From NCBI GenBank assembly GCA_902520695.1, contig CABYOT010000001.1, positions 124,001 through 188,000 of the forward strand: a stretch of DNA of 64,000 bases, written 5' to 3'. Of the stretch, positions 54,535 through 64,000 are shown one piece after another. The translations under genes and the position numbers were made by a program. This DNA is from an uncultured Pelagibacteraceae bacterium (GTDB lineage: Bacteria > Pseudomonadota > Alphaproteobacteria > Pelagibacterales > Pelagibacteraceae). Each line of letters starts with the position of its first letter. The first letter of the stretch is position 1. The notes below the pieces were generated by a model. That model was not told the origin of the DNA, did no database searches, and was given only the letters and a program-made list of their open reading frames with translations.

Positions 54535-55437
54535 TTAATATTCTTTTTTAAAGATATGTCTCTTGCTAGTTTTTTTTGCAAGTATTATTTGTTTTTGTCT
54601 CATTGCAAATCTTGATTTTTGATCATCTGTTAAGTGATCGTGACATTTTGGACAATGAATACCTTCCAAATATTTAGAAGATTTTTTTTCTTTAACAGAT
54701 AGAGGTTTTCTGCATCCACTACAAACTGAATAACTGCCCTGCTTTAAACCATGTTTTATTGAAACTCTATTGTCAAAAACAAAACATTCACCACTCCATT
54801 GACTATTTTTTTTATCAATATTACTCAGATAATTAATAATTCCACCTTTTAAAACATATACATTTTTAAAACCTTTTTTTTTCAAATAAATATTTGCTTT
54901 TTCGCATCTGATGCCACCAGTGCAAAACATTGCTATATTTTCACTTTTTTTAAATTGATTTAAATATTTAGGAAATTGACGAAAGTTTTCTACATTTGGA
55001 TTTAAAGATTTTTTAAAAGTTCCCACATCAAACTCAAAAGATTTCCGTGCATCTATCAAAACCGTATCATTTTTTTTAATTATTTTATTCCATTCTCTTG
55101 GATTAAGGTTGTTCTTGGGGTATTTGTAGTTTCTAACTTTAAAACCCATTGGAACAACCTCCTTTTTAATTTTAACTTTTGGTTTATGAAATGGATTAAA
55201 TTTACTATTAGAATTATTTTCTGAATTATATTTTTTAATAGATAATATTTTTTTTAAAAGTTTATTAAATTTTAAAAGGTTATTATTTTTGGCTGAAATT
55301 GTTCCATTTACACCCTCTGATGAAATAATTATTGTTCCACTAATTCCATAATCTTTTAGATTATTCTCTAACTTTTTTTTTAATTTTTTTAGATTATTAA
55401 TTTTTTTGAATTTATAAAAACCAAAAATATTAAACAT
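54535..55437 (-). CDS. trhO: tRNA uridine-34 hydroxylase TrhO (rhodanese domain)
   Basis: A 300-residue YceA/TrhO protein. An N-terminal domain with GTIIISSEGVNGTISA leads to a rhodanese domain near residues 120-220 (TVLIDARKSFEFDVGTF; active-site Cys in MFCTGGIRCEKA), and the C-terminus has a zinc-like pair CSGCRKPLS and CPKCHDHL. In E. coli TrhO hydroxylates U34 of tRNAs using oxygen. It shares a single-base overlap with the O-methyltransferase upstream. Confidence 0.92.
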   Translation of the reverse strand: MFNIFGFYKFKKINNLKKLKKKLENNLKDYGISGTIIISSEGVNGTISAKNNNLLKFNKLLKKILSIKKYNSENNSNSKFNPFHKPKVKIKKEVVPMGFKVRNYKYPKNNLNPREWNKIIKKNDTVLIDARKSFEFDVGTFKKSLNPNVENFRQFPKYLNQFKKSENIAMFCTGGIRCEKANIYLKKKGFKNVYVLKGGIINYLSNIDKKNSQWSGECFVFDNRVSIKHGLKQGSYSVCSGCRKPLSVKEKKSSKYLEGIHCPKCHDHLTDDQKSRFAMRQKQIILAKKTSKRHIFKKEY

Positions 55438-56087
55438 TATAAAACTCTACAAACTGTCATTCCATCTCCCAATGGGATAATTATTTGTTCTACCCTTTCA
55501 TCACTTGAAACATACTCATTTAATTCTCTTATATTTAATGTAAATTTATCTATTTTATCTTCATCTACGACTTCACCATGCCATAAAACATTATCAATGA
55601 TGATTAAACCACCTTTATTAATCATCTTAATTGATTTTTCATAATATTCTTTATAGTTGAGCTTATCTGCATCAATAAAAACCATATCATATTTTTGGTT
55701 TTTTAATTCATCTAAACCATCTAGTGCAGGTTTTACAATCGTTTGAATTTTTTTATCTTGTTTAGCTTTCTTAAAAAAACTTACCGCAATCTTGCTTGTC
55801 TCTTTGTCTTTATCAAGTGCAGTAAGTTTTCCATCCTCTGGTAGTGCTAGAGCAATAGAAAGTGCACTTAAACCAGTAAAAGTTCCAATCTCAAGCACAT
55901 TTTTTATATTAGATATTTTTATTATTAAATGGAGAAAATGACATTGAGATATCGCTACTTGCATTCTCTTTTTATTTCCAAGTGTGTTATTATAATCTAT
56001 GATTTCTTTTTGAACTGGGCTTAGTTTAAAACTAAAATTATTAATATATTTTTCAATTTTTTTAGAAATTTCAATGTTATTACCCAT
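55437..56087 (-). CDS. O-methyltransferase, caffeoyl-CoA/catechol type
   Basis: A 216-residue SAM-dependent methyltransferase. Motif I is VLEIGTFTGLSALSIALALP, followed by LTALDKDKETSKIAVSFFKKA, the metal-binding MVFIDADKLNYKEYYE, and LIIIDNVLWHGEV, the pattern of cation-dependent O-methyltransferases. The substrate is unknown; bacterial relatives include TrmR-like tRNA hydroxyuridine methyltransferases. Because the next gene is TrhO, which makes 5-hydroxyuridine, a tRNA role (TrmR) is a good hypothesis from context. Confidence 0.85.
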   Translation of the reverse strand: MGNNIEISKKIEKYINNFSFKLSPVQKEIIDYNNTLGNKKRMQVAISQCHFLHLIIKISNIKNVLEIGTFTGLSALSIALALPEDGKLTALDKDKETSKIAVSFFKKAKQDKKIQTIVKPALDGLDELKNQKYDMVFIDADKLNYKEYYEKSIKMINKGGLIIIDNVLWHGEVVDEDKIDKFTLNIRELNEYVSSDERVEQIIIPLGDGMTVCRVL

Positions 56088-56124
56088 TTATTTTAACTAT
56101 ATAATGACTATAGGTTTCTTTAAA

Positions 56125-57600
56125 TTAAAGTTTCTTCTTTAATATTTCATTAATTAATTGAGGGTTAGCTTTTCCACCAGAAACTTTCATTGCTTGCCCC
56201 ACAAAAAAACCGAATAGTTTTTCTTTTCCTTGTTTATATTCAATGGCTTTTTCTCTGTTATCGTTGATTATTTTATCAATTAATGCCTCTAGTGCTTTTG
56301 GATCACTTTGTTGCTTTAGCCCTTTTTCTTCAACAATTATTTGAGGGTCTATGTCACCATCCATCATTAATTCAAATATTGTCTTAGCAATTTTACCTGA
56401 GATAGTTCCGTTTTTTATTAAATTAATCAATTTTGCTAAATTTTTTGCACTTATTGGACTATTAGCAATTTCAATATTTTTATTATTTAAAACAGCAAAT
56501 AATTCTCCTGTAATCCAATTTACAGCTAGTTTCATATCTCGGTTTTTGCCCATTTTAGCAACAACTTCTTCAAAATATTTAGCTGTATCAATATCAGAGA
56601 CTAATATAGTTGCTTCATAAGGAGAAATTTTAAACTCATCAATAAACCTTTTCTTTTTGTCATCTGGTAATTCAGGGATTTCAGATTTTAGTTGATCAAT
56701 AAAATCATCCGTAATTTCTAGTGGAAGTAAATCTGGATCTGGAAAGTATCTATAATCATGAGCATCTTCTTTTGACCTCATTGATCTTGTTTCATTTTTT
56801 TTTGTATCAAAAAGTCTTGTTTCTTGATCTATTTCCTCACCTTCTTCTATTAAATCAACTTGTCTATTTGCTTCATAAATAATTGCCATTTGCATGAACT
56901 TTATAGAATTAACATTTTTTATTTCACATCTTGTCCCTAAATCTGTTGAGCCTTTTATTCTTACAGACACATTAACATCTGCTCTCAATGATCCCTCTTG
57001 CATATTCCCATCGCAGGTTCCTAAATATCTCATAATTGATCTAAGTTTTTTTATATAAGCATTCACTTCATCTGGTGATCTTAGATCAGGCTTACTAACA
57101 ATTTCCATTAAAGCTACACCCGATCTGTTAAGATCAACTAGTGTGTTATTTGGATCTACATCATGAATACTTTTTCCTGCATCCTGCTCTAAATGTAATC
57201 TTTCTATTCCAACATGTTTTTGACCTTCGGGCATATCCAAAATAACATTACCCTCACCCACAATTGGGTATTTATATTGTGAAATTTGATACCCCTGGGG
57301 TAAATCTGCATAAAAATAATTCTTTCTATCAAAAACAGATTTATTATTGATCTTAGCTTTTAAACCAATGCCAGTTTTTATAGCTTGTTTAACACAATAT
57401 TCATTAATTACTGGAAGCATTCCTGGAAACGCTGCATCAACTAAACTTACTTGTGTGTTAGGTTCAGCACCAAATTTTGTAGCGGAAGATGAAAAAAGTT
57501 TTGAATTTGATGTTACTTGCGCATGGACTTCAAGCCCTATAACAACTTCATAAACATTATCATTTCGCTCAATTAAATATTCCAAATTATTTTTAGACAT
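56125..57600 (-). CDS. gatB: Asp-tRNA(Asn)/Glu-tRNA(Gln) amidotransferase subunit B
   Basis: A 491-residue protein from the ATG at 57600, which forms a TAATG overlap with the gatA stop; a TTG 15 bases earlier is less likely. Markers: [54 protein letters not shown], and the C-terminal Yqey-like tail. GatB binds the misacylated tRNA and phosphorylates its carboxylate. The complex supplies Gln-tRNA and/or Asn-tRNA. Confidence 0.97.
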   Translation of the reverse strand: MSKNNLEYLIERNDNVYEVVIGLEVHAQVTSNSKLFSSSATKFGAEPNTQVSLVDAAFPGMLPVINEYCVKQAIKTGIGLKAKINNKSVFDRKNYFYADLPQGYQISQYKYPIVGEGNVILDMPEGQKHVGIERLHLEQDAGKSIHDVDPNNTLVDLNRSGVALMEIVSKPDLRSPDEVNAYIKKLRSIMRYLGTCDGNMQEGSLRADVNVSVRIKGSTDLGTRCEIKNVNSIKFMQMAIIYEANRQVDLIEEGEEIDQETRLFDTKKNETRSMRSKEDAHDYRYFPDPDLLPLEITDDFIDQLKSEIPELPDDKKKRFIDEFKISPYEATILVSDIDTAKYFEEVVAKMGKNRDMKLAVNWITGELFAVLNNKNIEIANSPISAKNLAKLINLIKNGTISGKIAKTIFELMMDGDIDPQIIVEEKGLKQQSDPKALEALIDKIINDNREKAIEYKQGKEKLFGFFVGQAMKVSGGKANPQLINEILKKKL

Positions 57601-59057
57601 TATTCCATCCACCAATCAGTTATATTATTTTTATAATTGATTTTTTCCTCCATTGAATAAGCAATATTTAAAACTGTTTGTTCATCAAACGGTTTACCTA
57701 TTATTTGTAAACCTAATGGATAATTATTTTTATCTACACCTGCAGGTATTGAAATCCCAGGTAAACCTGCAAGGTTTACTGGAACAGTAAATATATCATT
57801 TAAATACATTGAAACTGGATCATTAGATTTTTCTCCTATTTTAAATGCAGAACTAGGTGTAGAAGGTGTCAAAATAGCATCTACTTTATTATAAGCTTGA
57901 TCGAAATCTTGTTTGATTAATTGTCTAACCTTTTGAGCTTTAAGATAGTAAGCATCATAATATCCAGAAGACAAAACATAGGTGCCAATCATTATCCTTC
58001 TCTTTACTTCTTCACCAAAACCTTCTGATCTAGTTTTTTCATACATATCAATTAAACTTTTCCCGGAAGATCTTAGACCATATTTAACACCATCATATCT
58101 TGCTAAATTAGATGATGCTTCTGCTGGCGCTACAATATAATAAGTAGGCAAAGCATAACTTGTGTGAGGTAATGAAATGTCAATTATTTCGGCTCCACAA
58201 TCTTTTGCATATTCAATACCTTTTTTCCAAAGACTCTCAATTTCACCTGGCATCCCATCAACTCTGTATTCTTTTGGGATTCCAATTTTTATACCTTTGA
58301 TATTTCTAGTTAGTTCTGATGAATAATTATTTCTTTGAAAATCAATTGAAGTTGAATCTTTCTTATCAAATGATGAGATCACTTCTAAAAGAATGGAGCT
58401 ATCTTTTACATCTTTACTCATCGGACCTGCTTGATCTAGAGATGAGGCAAAGGCAACAATTCCATATCTAGAACAGCTTCCATAAGTAGGTTTTAGACCT
58501 ACAGTTCCAGTAAAGGAGGCTGGCTGCCTAATAGATCCACCAGTATCAGTTCCTATTGTTATAGGTGTTAAATTAGCTGCTAAAGCCGATGAAGAACCAC
58601 CAGATGATCCACCTGGAACTAAATCTTTTGCAATTGGGTTTTGAACATTACCAAAAAAACTTGTTTCATTGGATGAGCCCATTGCAAATTCATCACAATT
58701 AAGTTTGCCGAGCAAAATACCACCCTCATTCCATATATTTTGTGTTACAGTAGATTCATAGCTAGGCACAAAATTATTTAAGATATTGCTTCCAGCTGTT
58801 GTTCTTACCTCATTTGTACAAAATAGATCTTTTACAGCAATTGGAATGCCCGGAAGTTTTAAATCAAAATTTGGTTTGTTATCAAACTCTTTTGAAAGTT
58901 TAAGACAATTTTCAAAATTTTCAGTTACATATGCATTTAGTTTTTTTGATTTTTCAGATCTATCAATAAAAGATTTTGCAACTTCATTTGATGATATATT
59001 CTTTTCTTTAATATTTTTAATTAATTCAAAAAGGCTCAAAGATGTTATTTCTGTCAT
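57600..59057 (-). CDS. gatA: aspartyl/glutamyl-tRNA amidotransferase subunit A
   Basis: A 485-residue amidase that frees ammonia from glutamine for GatB. The amidase Ser-Ser-Lys set is visible: Lys in [13 protein letters not shown], Ser in [14 protein letters not shown] and the cis-Ser in [13 protein letters not shown], with [13 protein letters not shown] after. It overlaps gatC and gatB by one base each. Confidence 0.97.
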   Translation of the reverse strand: MTEITSLSLFELIKNIKEKNISSNEVAKSFIDRSEKSKKLNAYVTENFENCLKLSKEFDNKPNFDLKLPGIPIAVKDLFCTNEVRTTAGSNILNNFVPSYESTVTQNIWNEGGILLGKLNCDEFAMGSSNETSFFGNVQNPIAKDLVPGGSSGGSSSALAANLTPITIGTDTGGSIRQPASFTGTVGLKPTYGSCSRYGIVAFASSLDQAGPMSKDVKDSSILLEVISSFDKKDSTSIDFQRNNYSSELTRNIKGIKIGIPKEYRVDGMPGEIESLWKKGIEYAKDCGAEIIDISLPHTSYALPTYYIVAPAEASSNLARYDGVKYGLRSSGKSLIDMYEKTRSEGFGEEVKRRIMIGTYVLSSGYYDAYYLKAQKVRQLIKQDFDQAYNKVDAILTPSTPSSAFKIGEKSNDPVSMYLNDIFTVPVNLAGLPGISIPAGVDKNNYPLGLQIIGKPFDEQTVLNIAYSMEEKINYKNNITDWWME

Positions 59058-59344
59058 TATTCGACTACTTTCGGCACGACAAAAAAATCATCATTTTTTT
59101 CAGGAGAATTTTTAAGAATCTTTTCTCTTATATTGTCGCTTGTTATTTTATCTTCTCTGAATCTTAAAGTTGTTTCAGCTATAGAGGTTAATGGTTCAAC
59201 ATTTTCTGTTTTAAGCTCGTTTAATTTTTCAATAAATTCAAATATAGAATTCATGTCATTTGCTAATTTTTCAGCTTTTTTCTCTTCAAGTGAGATCCTT
59301 GCTAATTTTGATATGTGTTTTACTGTTTTAAGATCTATCGTCAT
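59057..59344 (-). CDS. gatC: aspartyl/glutamyl-tRNA amidotransferase subunit C
   Basis: A 95-residue subunit from the ATG giving [19 protein letters not shown]; an earlier start is possible but adds an unusual hydrophobic tail. It also has [19 protein letters not shown] and the conserved [20 protein letters not shown] (in part: [13 protein letters not shown]). GatC clasps GatA and GatB. It diverges from ruvX across 50 bases, where both promoters should lie. Confidence 0.94.
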   Translation of the reverse strand: MTIDLKTVKHISKLARISLEEKKAEKLANDMNSIFEFIEKLNELKTENVEPLTSIAETTLRFREDKITSDNIREKILKNSPEKNDDFFVVPKVVE

Positions 59345-59394
59345 ATGGTAAAAAATAATGTCGCAAACTACCACTTAAGTTAAAAATATACAAT

Positions 59395-59850
59395 ATGATC
59401 ACAATTGATGAATTCAAAAACAAATTATCAAGTGGTTCAAGAATATTGGGTATAGATTTAGGTACAAAAAGGATCGGGATTGCCATTAGTGATTATAATC
59501 AAAAAATTGCCACTCCTCTCCAAACTTTAGATAAATCTAAACAAGGGAAATTAATTGATGAACTAGAAAGTATTATTACAGAAAATGGCATAAAAGGAAT
59601 TATTATAGGTAATCCAATAAATATGGATGGCACCTACGGAAAATCTTCACAATCAGCTAAAGATACAGCAATCAATATTTCAAATAAAATTGATATTCCT
59701 GTGTGTTTGTGGGATGAAAGATTATCTACTGTTGGTGCTTTCAATTTATCAAGTGAATTAGATATAAATGTCAGTAAAAGAGAGAAAGATATTGATAAGT
59801 TTGCAGCAGCTTTTATTTTACAAGGTGCTTTAGATTTTATTCAAAATTAA
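59395..59850 (+). CDS. ruvX: Holliday junction resolvase-like RuvX (YqgF)
   Basis: A 151-residue RNase H-like protein. It begins with RILGIDLGTKRIGIAISD, has IIIGNPINMDGTYGKSS and the acidic LWDERLSTVGAF, the family's metal ligands. It is named a Holliday junction resolvase, but in E. coli it takes part in 16S rRNA maturation. It leads the plus-strand run to topA and is separated by 42 bases from pyrB. Confidence 0.93.
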   Translation: MITIDEFKNKLSSGSRILGIDLGTKRIGIAISDYNQKIATPLQTLDKSKQGKLIDELESIITENGIKGIIIGNPINMDGTYGKSSQSAKDTAINISNKIDIPVCLWDERLSTVGAFNLSSELDINVSKREKDIDKFAAAFILQGALDFIQN

Positions 59851-59892
59851 TGGTTGCATAGTTAATACTATATAGTTATAGAGTTAATTTTA

Positions 59893-60834
59893 ATGGCAAT
59901 TAAATCCAAAAAAGCTATTAAAATATCCCAAAAACATTTATTAGGTATCCAGGATTTATCTGTTACTGATGTTAACACTATACTAAATGAGGCCTCTAAA
60001 TTCATAGAATTAAATAAAAGTAAAAATAAAAAAATTGATATTTTAAAAGGGAAAACTCAAATAAACTTATTTTTTGAACCATCAACAAGAACACAGAGTT
60101 CATTCGAATTAGCAGGAAAAAGATTAGGTGCAGATGTAATGTCAATGAATATTACAAATTCTGCTATCAAAAAAGGTGAAACGTTGATTGATACAGCAAT
60201 GACCTTAAATGCAATGCACCCAGATATTATTGTAATAAGACATCAAGACTCAGGAGCTTGTAACCTTCTATCTCAAAAAGTTAATTGTGCAGTACTAAAT
60301 GCAGGAGATGGTAGAAGAGAACATCCAACACAAGCTTTATTGGATGCTTTAACAATTATAAATAGAAGAAAAAAAATAGAAGGTCTTAAAATTGCAATAT
60401 GTGGAGATATACTACATTCAAGAGTAGCTAGATCAAATATCTATCTTCTAAATATGCTAGGTGCAGAGGTAAATATTGTGGCGCCTACAAATTTAATGCC
60501 AAATGAAATTGAAAAATTTGGAGTAAATATTTTTTCTGATATGAAAAAAGGAGTTAAAGATTGTGACATAGTAATGATGCTAAGATTACAGAATGAAAGA
60601 ATGACAAGTTCATTTTTATCATCCAACAGAGAATACTATGAGTATTATGGATTAACACCTGATAAAATTCAATATGCTAAAGAGGATGCTTTAATAATGC
60701 ATCCTGGTCCAATGAATAGAGGAATTGAAATTGATACAAACTTAGCAGACGATATAAACAAAAGTGTAATAAAAGAACAAGTTGAATTAGGCGTAGCAGT
60801 AAGGATGGCCTGCTTAAAAATTTTTTGTGAATAA
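59893..60834 (+). CDS. pyrB: aspartate carbamoyltransferase catalytic subunit
   Basis: A 313-residue enzyme making carbamoyl aspartate in pyrimidine synthesis. Markers: [19 protein letters not shown] with the carbamoyl-phosphate site, [28 protein letters not shown] and [13 protein letters not shown]. It is directly followed by the PyrC homologue with no gap. No regulatory subunit PyrI is seen, as usual in alphaproteobacteria, where PyrB pairs with a dihydroorotase-like protein. Confidence 0.96.
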   Translation: MAIKSKKAIKISQKHLLGIQDLSVTDVNTILNEASKFIELNKSKNKKIDILKGKTQINLFFEPSTRTQSSFELAGKRLGADVMSMNITNSAIKKGETLIDTAMTLNAMHPDIIVIRHQDSGACNLLSQKVNCAVLNAGDGRREHPTQALLDALTIINRRKKIEGLKIAICGDILHSRVARSNIYLLNMLGAEVNIVAPTNLMPNEIEKFGVNIFSDMKKGVKDCDIVMMLRLQNERMTSSFLSSNREYYEYYGLTPDKIQYAKEDALIMHPGPMNRGIEIDTNLADDINKSVIKEQVELGVAVRMACLKIFCE

Positions 60835-62124
60835 ATGAAAAAAAAATACTTTATAAATGCAAATATAATTGACCCTCATAATTCCTTGAATGAAATTGGA
60901 GGAATAATAGTTGGAGAAAATGGAAAAATTGAAGCTGTCGGAAAAAAAGTAAATACCAATAACATTCCATCTAGAGAAAAAGTAATAGATTTAAATGGAA
61001 AATACATATTTCCAGGCATTGTAGATATGCGAGTTTTTGTTGGTGAACCAGGATATGAATATAAAGAGAATTTTAGAACCCTTAGTGAAGCTGCTTTATC
61101 AGGTGGTGTAACATCAGTTGTTACAATGCCTAATACAAACCCGGTAATTGATAATGTCTCAATAGTTGATTTTCTTAAAAGAAGAGGAAGAGATAAATCA
61201 AAAATTAATATTTATCCAACGGCAGCATTAACAGTAAAAGCAGAGGGAGATAATATGACTGAATTTGGCTTATTACAGAATAAAGGAATAATTGGTTTCA
61301 CAGATGGATTAAAAACAATTCAAAATCCTAGAATTATGAATAGGATTATTAATTCAGCATCAGATTTAAAATCCTTAATAATACAACATGCAGAAGATGC
61401 AGAATTATCAAAAGGTGGAATGATTAATGATGGCATCATAGCAACAAAACTTGGTCTCCAAGGAATTCCAATAAGTGCGGAATTATTAATTATAGAAAGA
61501 GACTTAACATTGTTAGAATATAATAGTTGTAGGTATCATATTTCTCAGATTTCATCTGCAAACTCTGTAGATATAATCAGAGAAAGAAAAAATAAAGTAA
61601 ACTTCAGCTGTGGTGTTTCGATAAATAATTTATCATTAAATGAAAATGACATTGGTGATTTCAAAACTTTTTTAAAATTATCACCTCCTTTAAGAACAGA
61701 AAGTGATAGAAACGCTTTAGTTCAAGGATTAAATGATGAGACAATTGATGTTATTGTATCTGATCATAAACCAGAAGATGAAGAAAATAAAAGATTAACT
61801 TTTGCTCAAGCAGAAACTGGTGCATCTGGAATTGAAACTTTATTACCGCTAAGCTTAGAATTATATCACAATGGATCTGTAGAGTTAGAAACTATAATAA
61901 AAGCTTTAACATCAAAACCAGCAGAAATACTTAAAATAAATAAAGGTAACTTATCGACAGGAAATGATGCTGATTTTTGTATCGTAGATATTAATAAACC
62001 TTGGGTAGTTAAAAAAGAGAAATTGATATCAAAATCAAAAAATACTCCTATTGAAGACAAAAAACTTCAAGGTAAAGTAATAAGTACATTTGTTAATGGT
62101 GAAGAATTATTTAAATCTGAATAA
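60835..62124 (+). CDS. pyrC: dihydroorotase homologue lacking two metal histidines
   Basis: A 429-residue amidohydrolase next to pyrB. The fold markers are all present: FPGIVDMRVFVGEPGYEYKE, SVVTMPNTNPVIDN, IIQHAEDAEL (His kept), YHISQISSANSV (His kept) and VIVSDHKPEDEENK (Asp kept). But the first metal motif, normally DxHxH, reads DMRVFV, with Arg66 and Phe68 in place of the histidines. Such forms are known as non-catalytic partners of PyrB (PyrC-prime, PyrX). An active dihydroorotase should then be elsewhere. It overlaps plsY by one base. Confidence 0.88.
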   Translation: MKKKYFINANIIDPHNSLNEIGGIIVGENGKIEAVGKKVNTNNIPSREKVIDLNGKYIFPGIVDMRVFVGEPGYEYKENFRTLSEAALSGGVTSVVTMPNTNPVIDNVSIVDFLKRRGRDKSKINIYPTAALTVKAEGDNMTEFGLLQNKGIIGFTDGLKTIQNPRIMNRIINSASDLKSLIIQHAEDAELSKGGMINDGIIATKLGLQGIPISAELLIIERDLTLLEYNSCRYHISQISSANSVDIIRERKNKVNFSCGVSINNLSLNENDIGDFKTFLKLSPPLRTESDRNALVQGLNDETIDVIVSDHKPEDEENKRLTFAQAETGASGIETLLPLSLELYHNGSVELETIIKALTSKPAEILKINKGNLSTGNDADFCIVDINKPWVVKKEKLISKSKNTPIEDKKLQGKVISTFVNGEELFKSE

Positions 62125-62699
62125 TGGATTATATAATTACAGCTTTGGTATCTTATATATTTGGCTCTATTCCTTTTGGATATTTATTTACAAAACTTTT
62201 ACTTAAAAAAGATATTAGAGATGTAGGATCAGGAAATATTGGTGCTACAAATGTTTTAAGAACAGGTAATAAGTCATTGGCTTATTTAACTCTTTTTTTA
62301 GATATTGCAAAAGCTGTTGTGCCTGTTATCTACATAAAATTCAATTATCCTGACTTAATCTATATATCAGCACTATGTGCATTTTTGGGGCATTTGTTCC
62401 CAGTTTGGCTAAAATTTAAAGGTGGCAAAGGAGTAGCAACTTTAGTTGGGATTTTAATTTCAATAAATATTTATTATGCATTAGTTTTTGGGATTGTTTG
62501 GATTTTTACTTTTCTCATATCAAAATATTCGTCTCTATCCTCTTTATTTGCATCTATTTCAATTCCGATATACTTATTAATCATTAATCAAGGTAACATA
62601 ATTTTTTTCATAATTATGTTTGTTTTGATTTTTTATACACATAGAGAAAATATTAAAAGATTAATAAACAAAGAAGAAACCAAGAGTAAAATTTATTAA
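62124..62699 (+). CDS. plsY: glycerol-3-phosphate acyltransferase PlsY
   Basis: A 191-residue membrane enzyme that transfers acyl groups from acyl-phosphate to glycerol 3-phosphate. It contains YIFGSIPFGYLFTKLLLKKD, GSGNIGATNVLRTGNKSLA and FKGGKGVATLVGIL, the three PlsY loops. It acts right after PlsX, also in this window. In many alphaproteobacteria dprA follows plsY; here topA follows directly, 37 bases later. Confidence 0.95.
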   Translation: MDYIITALVSYIFGSIPFGYLFTKLLLKKDIRDVGSGNIGATNVLRTGNKSLAYLTLFLDIAKAVVPVIYIKFNYPDLIYISALCAFLGHLFPVWLKFKGGKGVATLVGILISINIYYALVFGIVWIFTFLISKYSSLSSLFASISIPIYLLIINQGNIIFFIIMFVLIFYTHRENIKRLINKEETKSKIY

Positions 62700-62736
62700 T
62701 TTGACACTTTAATTGTTATAAGTAGTTTGACTAATT

Positions 62737-64000
62737 ATGAATCTTGTAATTGTTGAAAGTCCTGCAAAAGCCAAAACTATTAATAAATATCTAGGTTCAG
62801 ATTACACTGTGTTAGCAAGCTATGGTCATATTAGAGACCTTCCTTCAAAAAATGGTTCTGTTGATCCAGAAAATTCTTTTAAAATGATTTGGGAAGTAGA
62901 TAGCTTCTCAAAAAAATATTTAAAAGAAATTACCGATACAGCTAAAAATTCAGAAAAGATTATTTTAGCTACTGACCCAGATCGTGAAGGTGAAGCAATT
63001 GCTTGGCATGTCAAAGAGTTTTTAAATGAAAAAAAACTTCTTAAAGATAAAAAAATAGAACGTGTAGTTTTTAATGAAATAACAAAAAAAGCTGTAACAA
63101 ATGGAATAGATAATCCAAGAAATATAGAAAATGAGCTTGTAGATGCATACATGGCAAGAAGAGCGCTGGATTATTTAGTAGGTTTTAATATATCGCCAAT
63201 TTTATGGACAAAATTACCAGGATCTAAATCAGCAGGAAGAGTTCAATCTGTTGCTCTTAGATTGTTAACTGAGAGAGAACACGAAATAGAAGTTTTTAAA
63301 CCAGAGGAATTTTGGACACTTAACTTAAATTTCTTAACGAAGGAAAATTTAGATATAAATACATCTATTACTCAATTAGATGGTACAAAAATTGAGAAAT
63401 TCTCATTTAAAAATAAAGAAGATATTAATAATGCTTTAGATTTAATTAAAAATAAAAAATATAATATTACAGATATAATATCTAAAATTTATACACGGAA
63501 CCCCTCTGGTCCTTTTACTACTTCTACTTTACAGCAAACATCGTCAAGCAAACTGGGTTTTGGAGCCTCTAGAACAATGCAAATTGCCCAAAGACTTTAT
63601 CAAGGTATAGATATTGATGGTGAAACCGTTGGATTAATTACTTATATGCGTACAGATGGAACTAATATATCAAAAGATGCTGTAGCTTCTTTTAGGAATT
63701 TCATTACTCAAAATTATGGTGAAACATATTTGCCACCCGCCCCTTTAAATTATTCAGGAAAAAAGGCAAAAAATGCACAAGAAGCTCATGAAGCTATCAG
63801 ACCAACGGAGATTAGTAGAGTGCCTGAAGATATGAAAAAATATTTAAGCACAGATCAATACAAACTTTATAATTTGATATGGTCAAGGTCATTATCTTCA
63901 CAAATGGAGTCAGCAAAATTTGATAGAAAAACTATAACAATTACATCTGAAGATAATAAAAATATAAGTAAAGCTAGTGGATCAACTTTAAAATTTGATG
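62737..64000 (+). CDS. topA: DNA topoisomerase I, 3' end outside window
   Basis: The frame starts with MNLVIVESPAKAKTINKYL and stays open to the end of the window (421 residues visible). The Toprim domain shows ILATDPDREGEAIAWHVKEF with the metal-binding acidic residues; VGFNISPILWTKLPG and SAGRVQSVALRLLTERE follow; the active-site Tyr is in VGLITYMRTDGTNIS (about residue 306). It relaxes negative supercoils. The C-terminal zinc fingers, if present, are beyond the window. Confidence 0.97.
   Translation, partial: MNLVIVESPAKAKTINKYLGSDYTVLASYGHIRDLPSKNGSVDPENSFKMIWEVDSFSKKYLKEITDTAKNSEKIILATDPDREGEAIAWHVKEFLNEKKLLKDKKIERVVFNEITKKAVTNGIDNPRNIENELVDAYMARRALDYLVGFNISPILWTKLPGSKSAGRVQSVALRLLTEREHEIEVFKPEEFWTLNLNFLTKENLDINTSITQLDGTKIEKFSFKNKEDINNALDLIKNKKYNITDIISKIYTRNPSGPFTTSTLQQTSSSKLGFGASRTMQIAQRLYQGIDIDGETVGLITYMRTDGTNISKDAVASFRNFITQNYGETYLPPAPLNYSGKKAKNAQEAHEAIRPTEISRVPEDMKKYLSTDQYKLYNLIWSRSLSSQMESAKFDRKTITITSEDNKNISKASGSTLKFD

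Noticed and set aside
57601..57615. TTG start of gatB 15 bases upstream
   Set aside because: The ATG at 57600 makes the usual TAATG overlap with gatA and gives the normal N-terminus.
62701..62736. Sigma70 promoter before topA (TTGACA at 62701)
   Set aside because: The -35-like TTGACA is good, but no -10 lies at proper spacing before the ATG.

Overview
This window reads as the genome of a SAR11-type marine alphaproteobacterium (Candidatus Pelagibacter relative). The evidence is the very low G+C content, the extreme packing (most neighbours overlap by 1 to 40 bases or lie within 10), alphaproteobacterial gene orders (plsX-ihfA-MerR, rplM-rpsI-argC, glyA-nrdR-ribDE-ribB-ribH-nusB-thiL, dapA-smpB-folK-relA/spoT-pyrE-pdxJ-acpS-lepB-rnc-recO, pyrB-pyrC-plsY-topA), and the pairing of a heterotetrameric sarcosine oxidase with GlyA, which suits an organism living on methylated amines. 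The assignment is inference from content; no database search was possible.

Layout. 1-5.5 kb: tail of a metallo-beta-lactamase-fold hydrolase, a reverse-strand trio (zinc-ribbon protein, NhaA, exported glutathione peroxidase), tRNA-Pro(UGG), a complex I accessory subunit, an SbmA-like permease, GlpX and tRNA-Glu(UUC). 5.5-9.8 kb: BamE reading away from a cytochrome bc1 chaperone, then rpmF-plsX-ihfA-merR-rpmG, a chorismate mutase and ctaA. 9.8-13.3 kb: a sulfur cassette of two divergent MetY paralogues around an alpha/beta hydrolase. 13.4-18.8 kb: ribosomal proteins L13 and S9, argC, a tiny lipoprotein, homoserine dehydrogenase, an AEC permease and a GT9-like glycosyltransferase.

18.8-27.8 kb is the accessory part: an FkbM methyltransferase, a tyrosine recombinase with a dyad in front of its start, two small membrane proteins, a G+C-rich structured RNA candidate that ends in a terminator-like hairpin directly before an O6-alkylguanine transferase, about 0.5 kb without genes, and a surface-polysaccharide set (drug/metabolite exporter, methyltransferase, polysaccharide deacetylase, two-domain glycosyltransferase, GIY-YIG protein, GT-A-like protein).

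27.8-45.8 kb returns to the core: H+-pyrophosphatase, thiamine and riboflavin synthesis, NrdR, GlyA, RpiB, an Asp/Asn hydroxylase-like protein, HemB, and the ten-gene reverse-strand run from dapA to recO. 45.8-64 kb: lytic transglycosylase, tRNA-Ser(GCU), soxBDAG, a MATE exporter, TrhO, an O-methyltransferase, GatCAB, RuvX, PyrB, a PyrC homologue without its first two metal histidines, PlsY, and the start of TopA, which runs off the end.

Links between genes: sarcosine oxidase makes glycine and methylene-tetrahydrofolate, which GlyA can join into serine, while FolK and PdxJ serve the folate and pyridoxal phosphate these steps need. Homoserine dehydrogenase supplies the carbon skeleton that the MetY pair would sulfhydrylate. 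The most unusual items are the unidentified structured RNA at about 21.3 kb, the MetY-hydrolase-MetY cassette, and several enzymes with altered metal-binding motifs (NrdR, PyrC, the RibB C-terminal domain and the first hydrolase).
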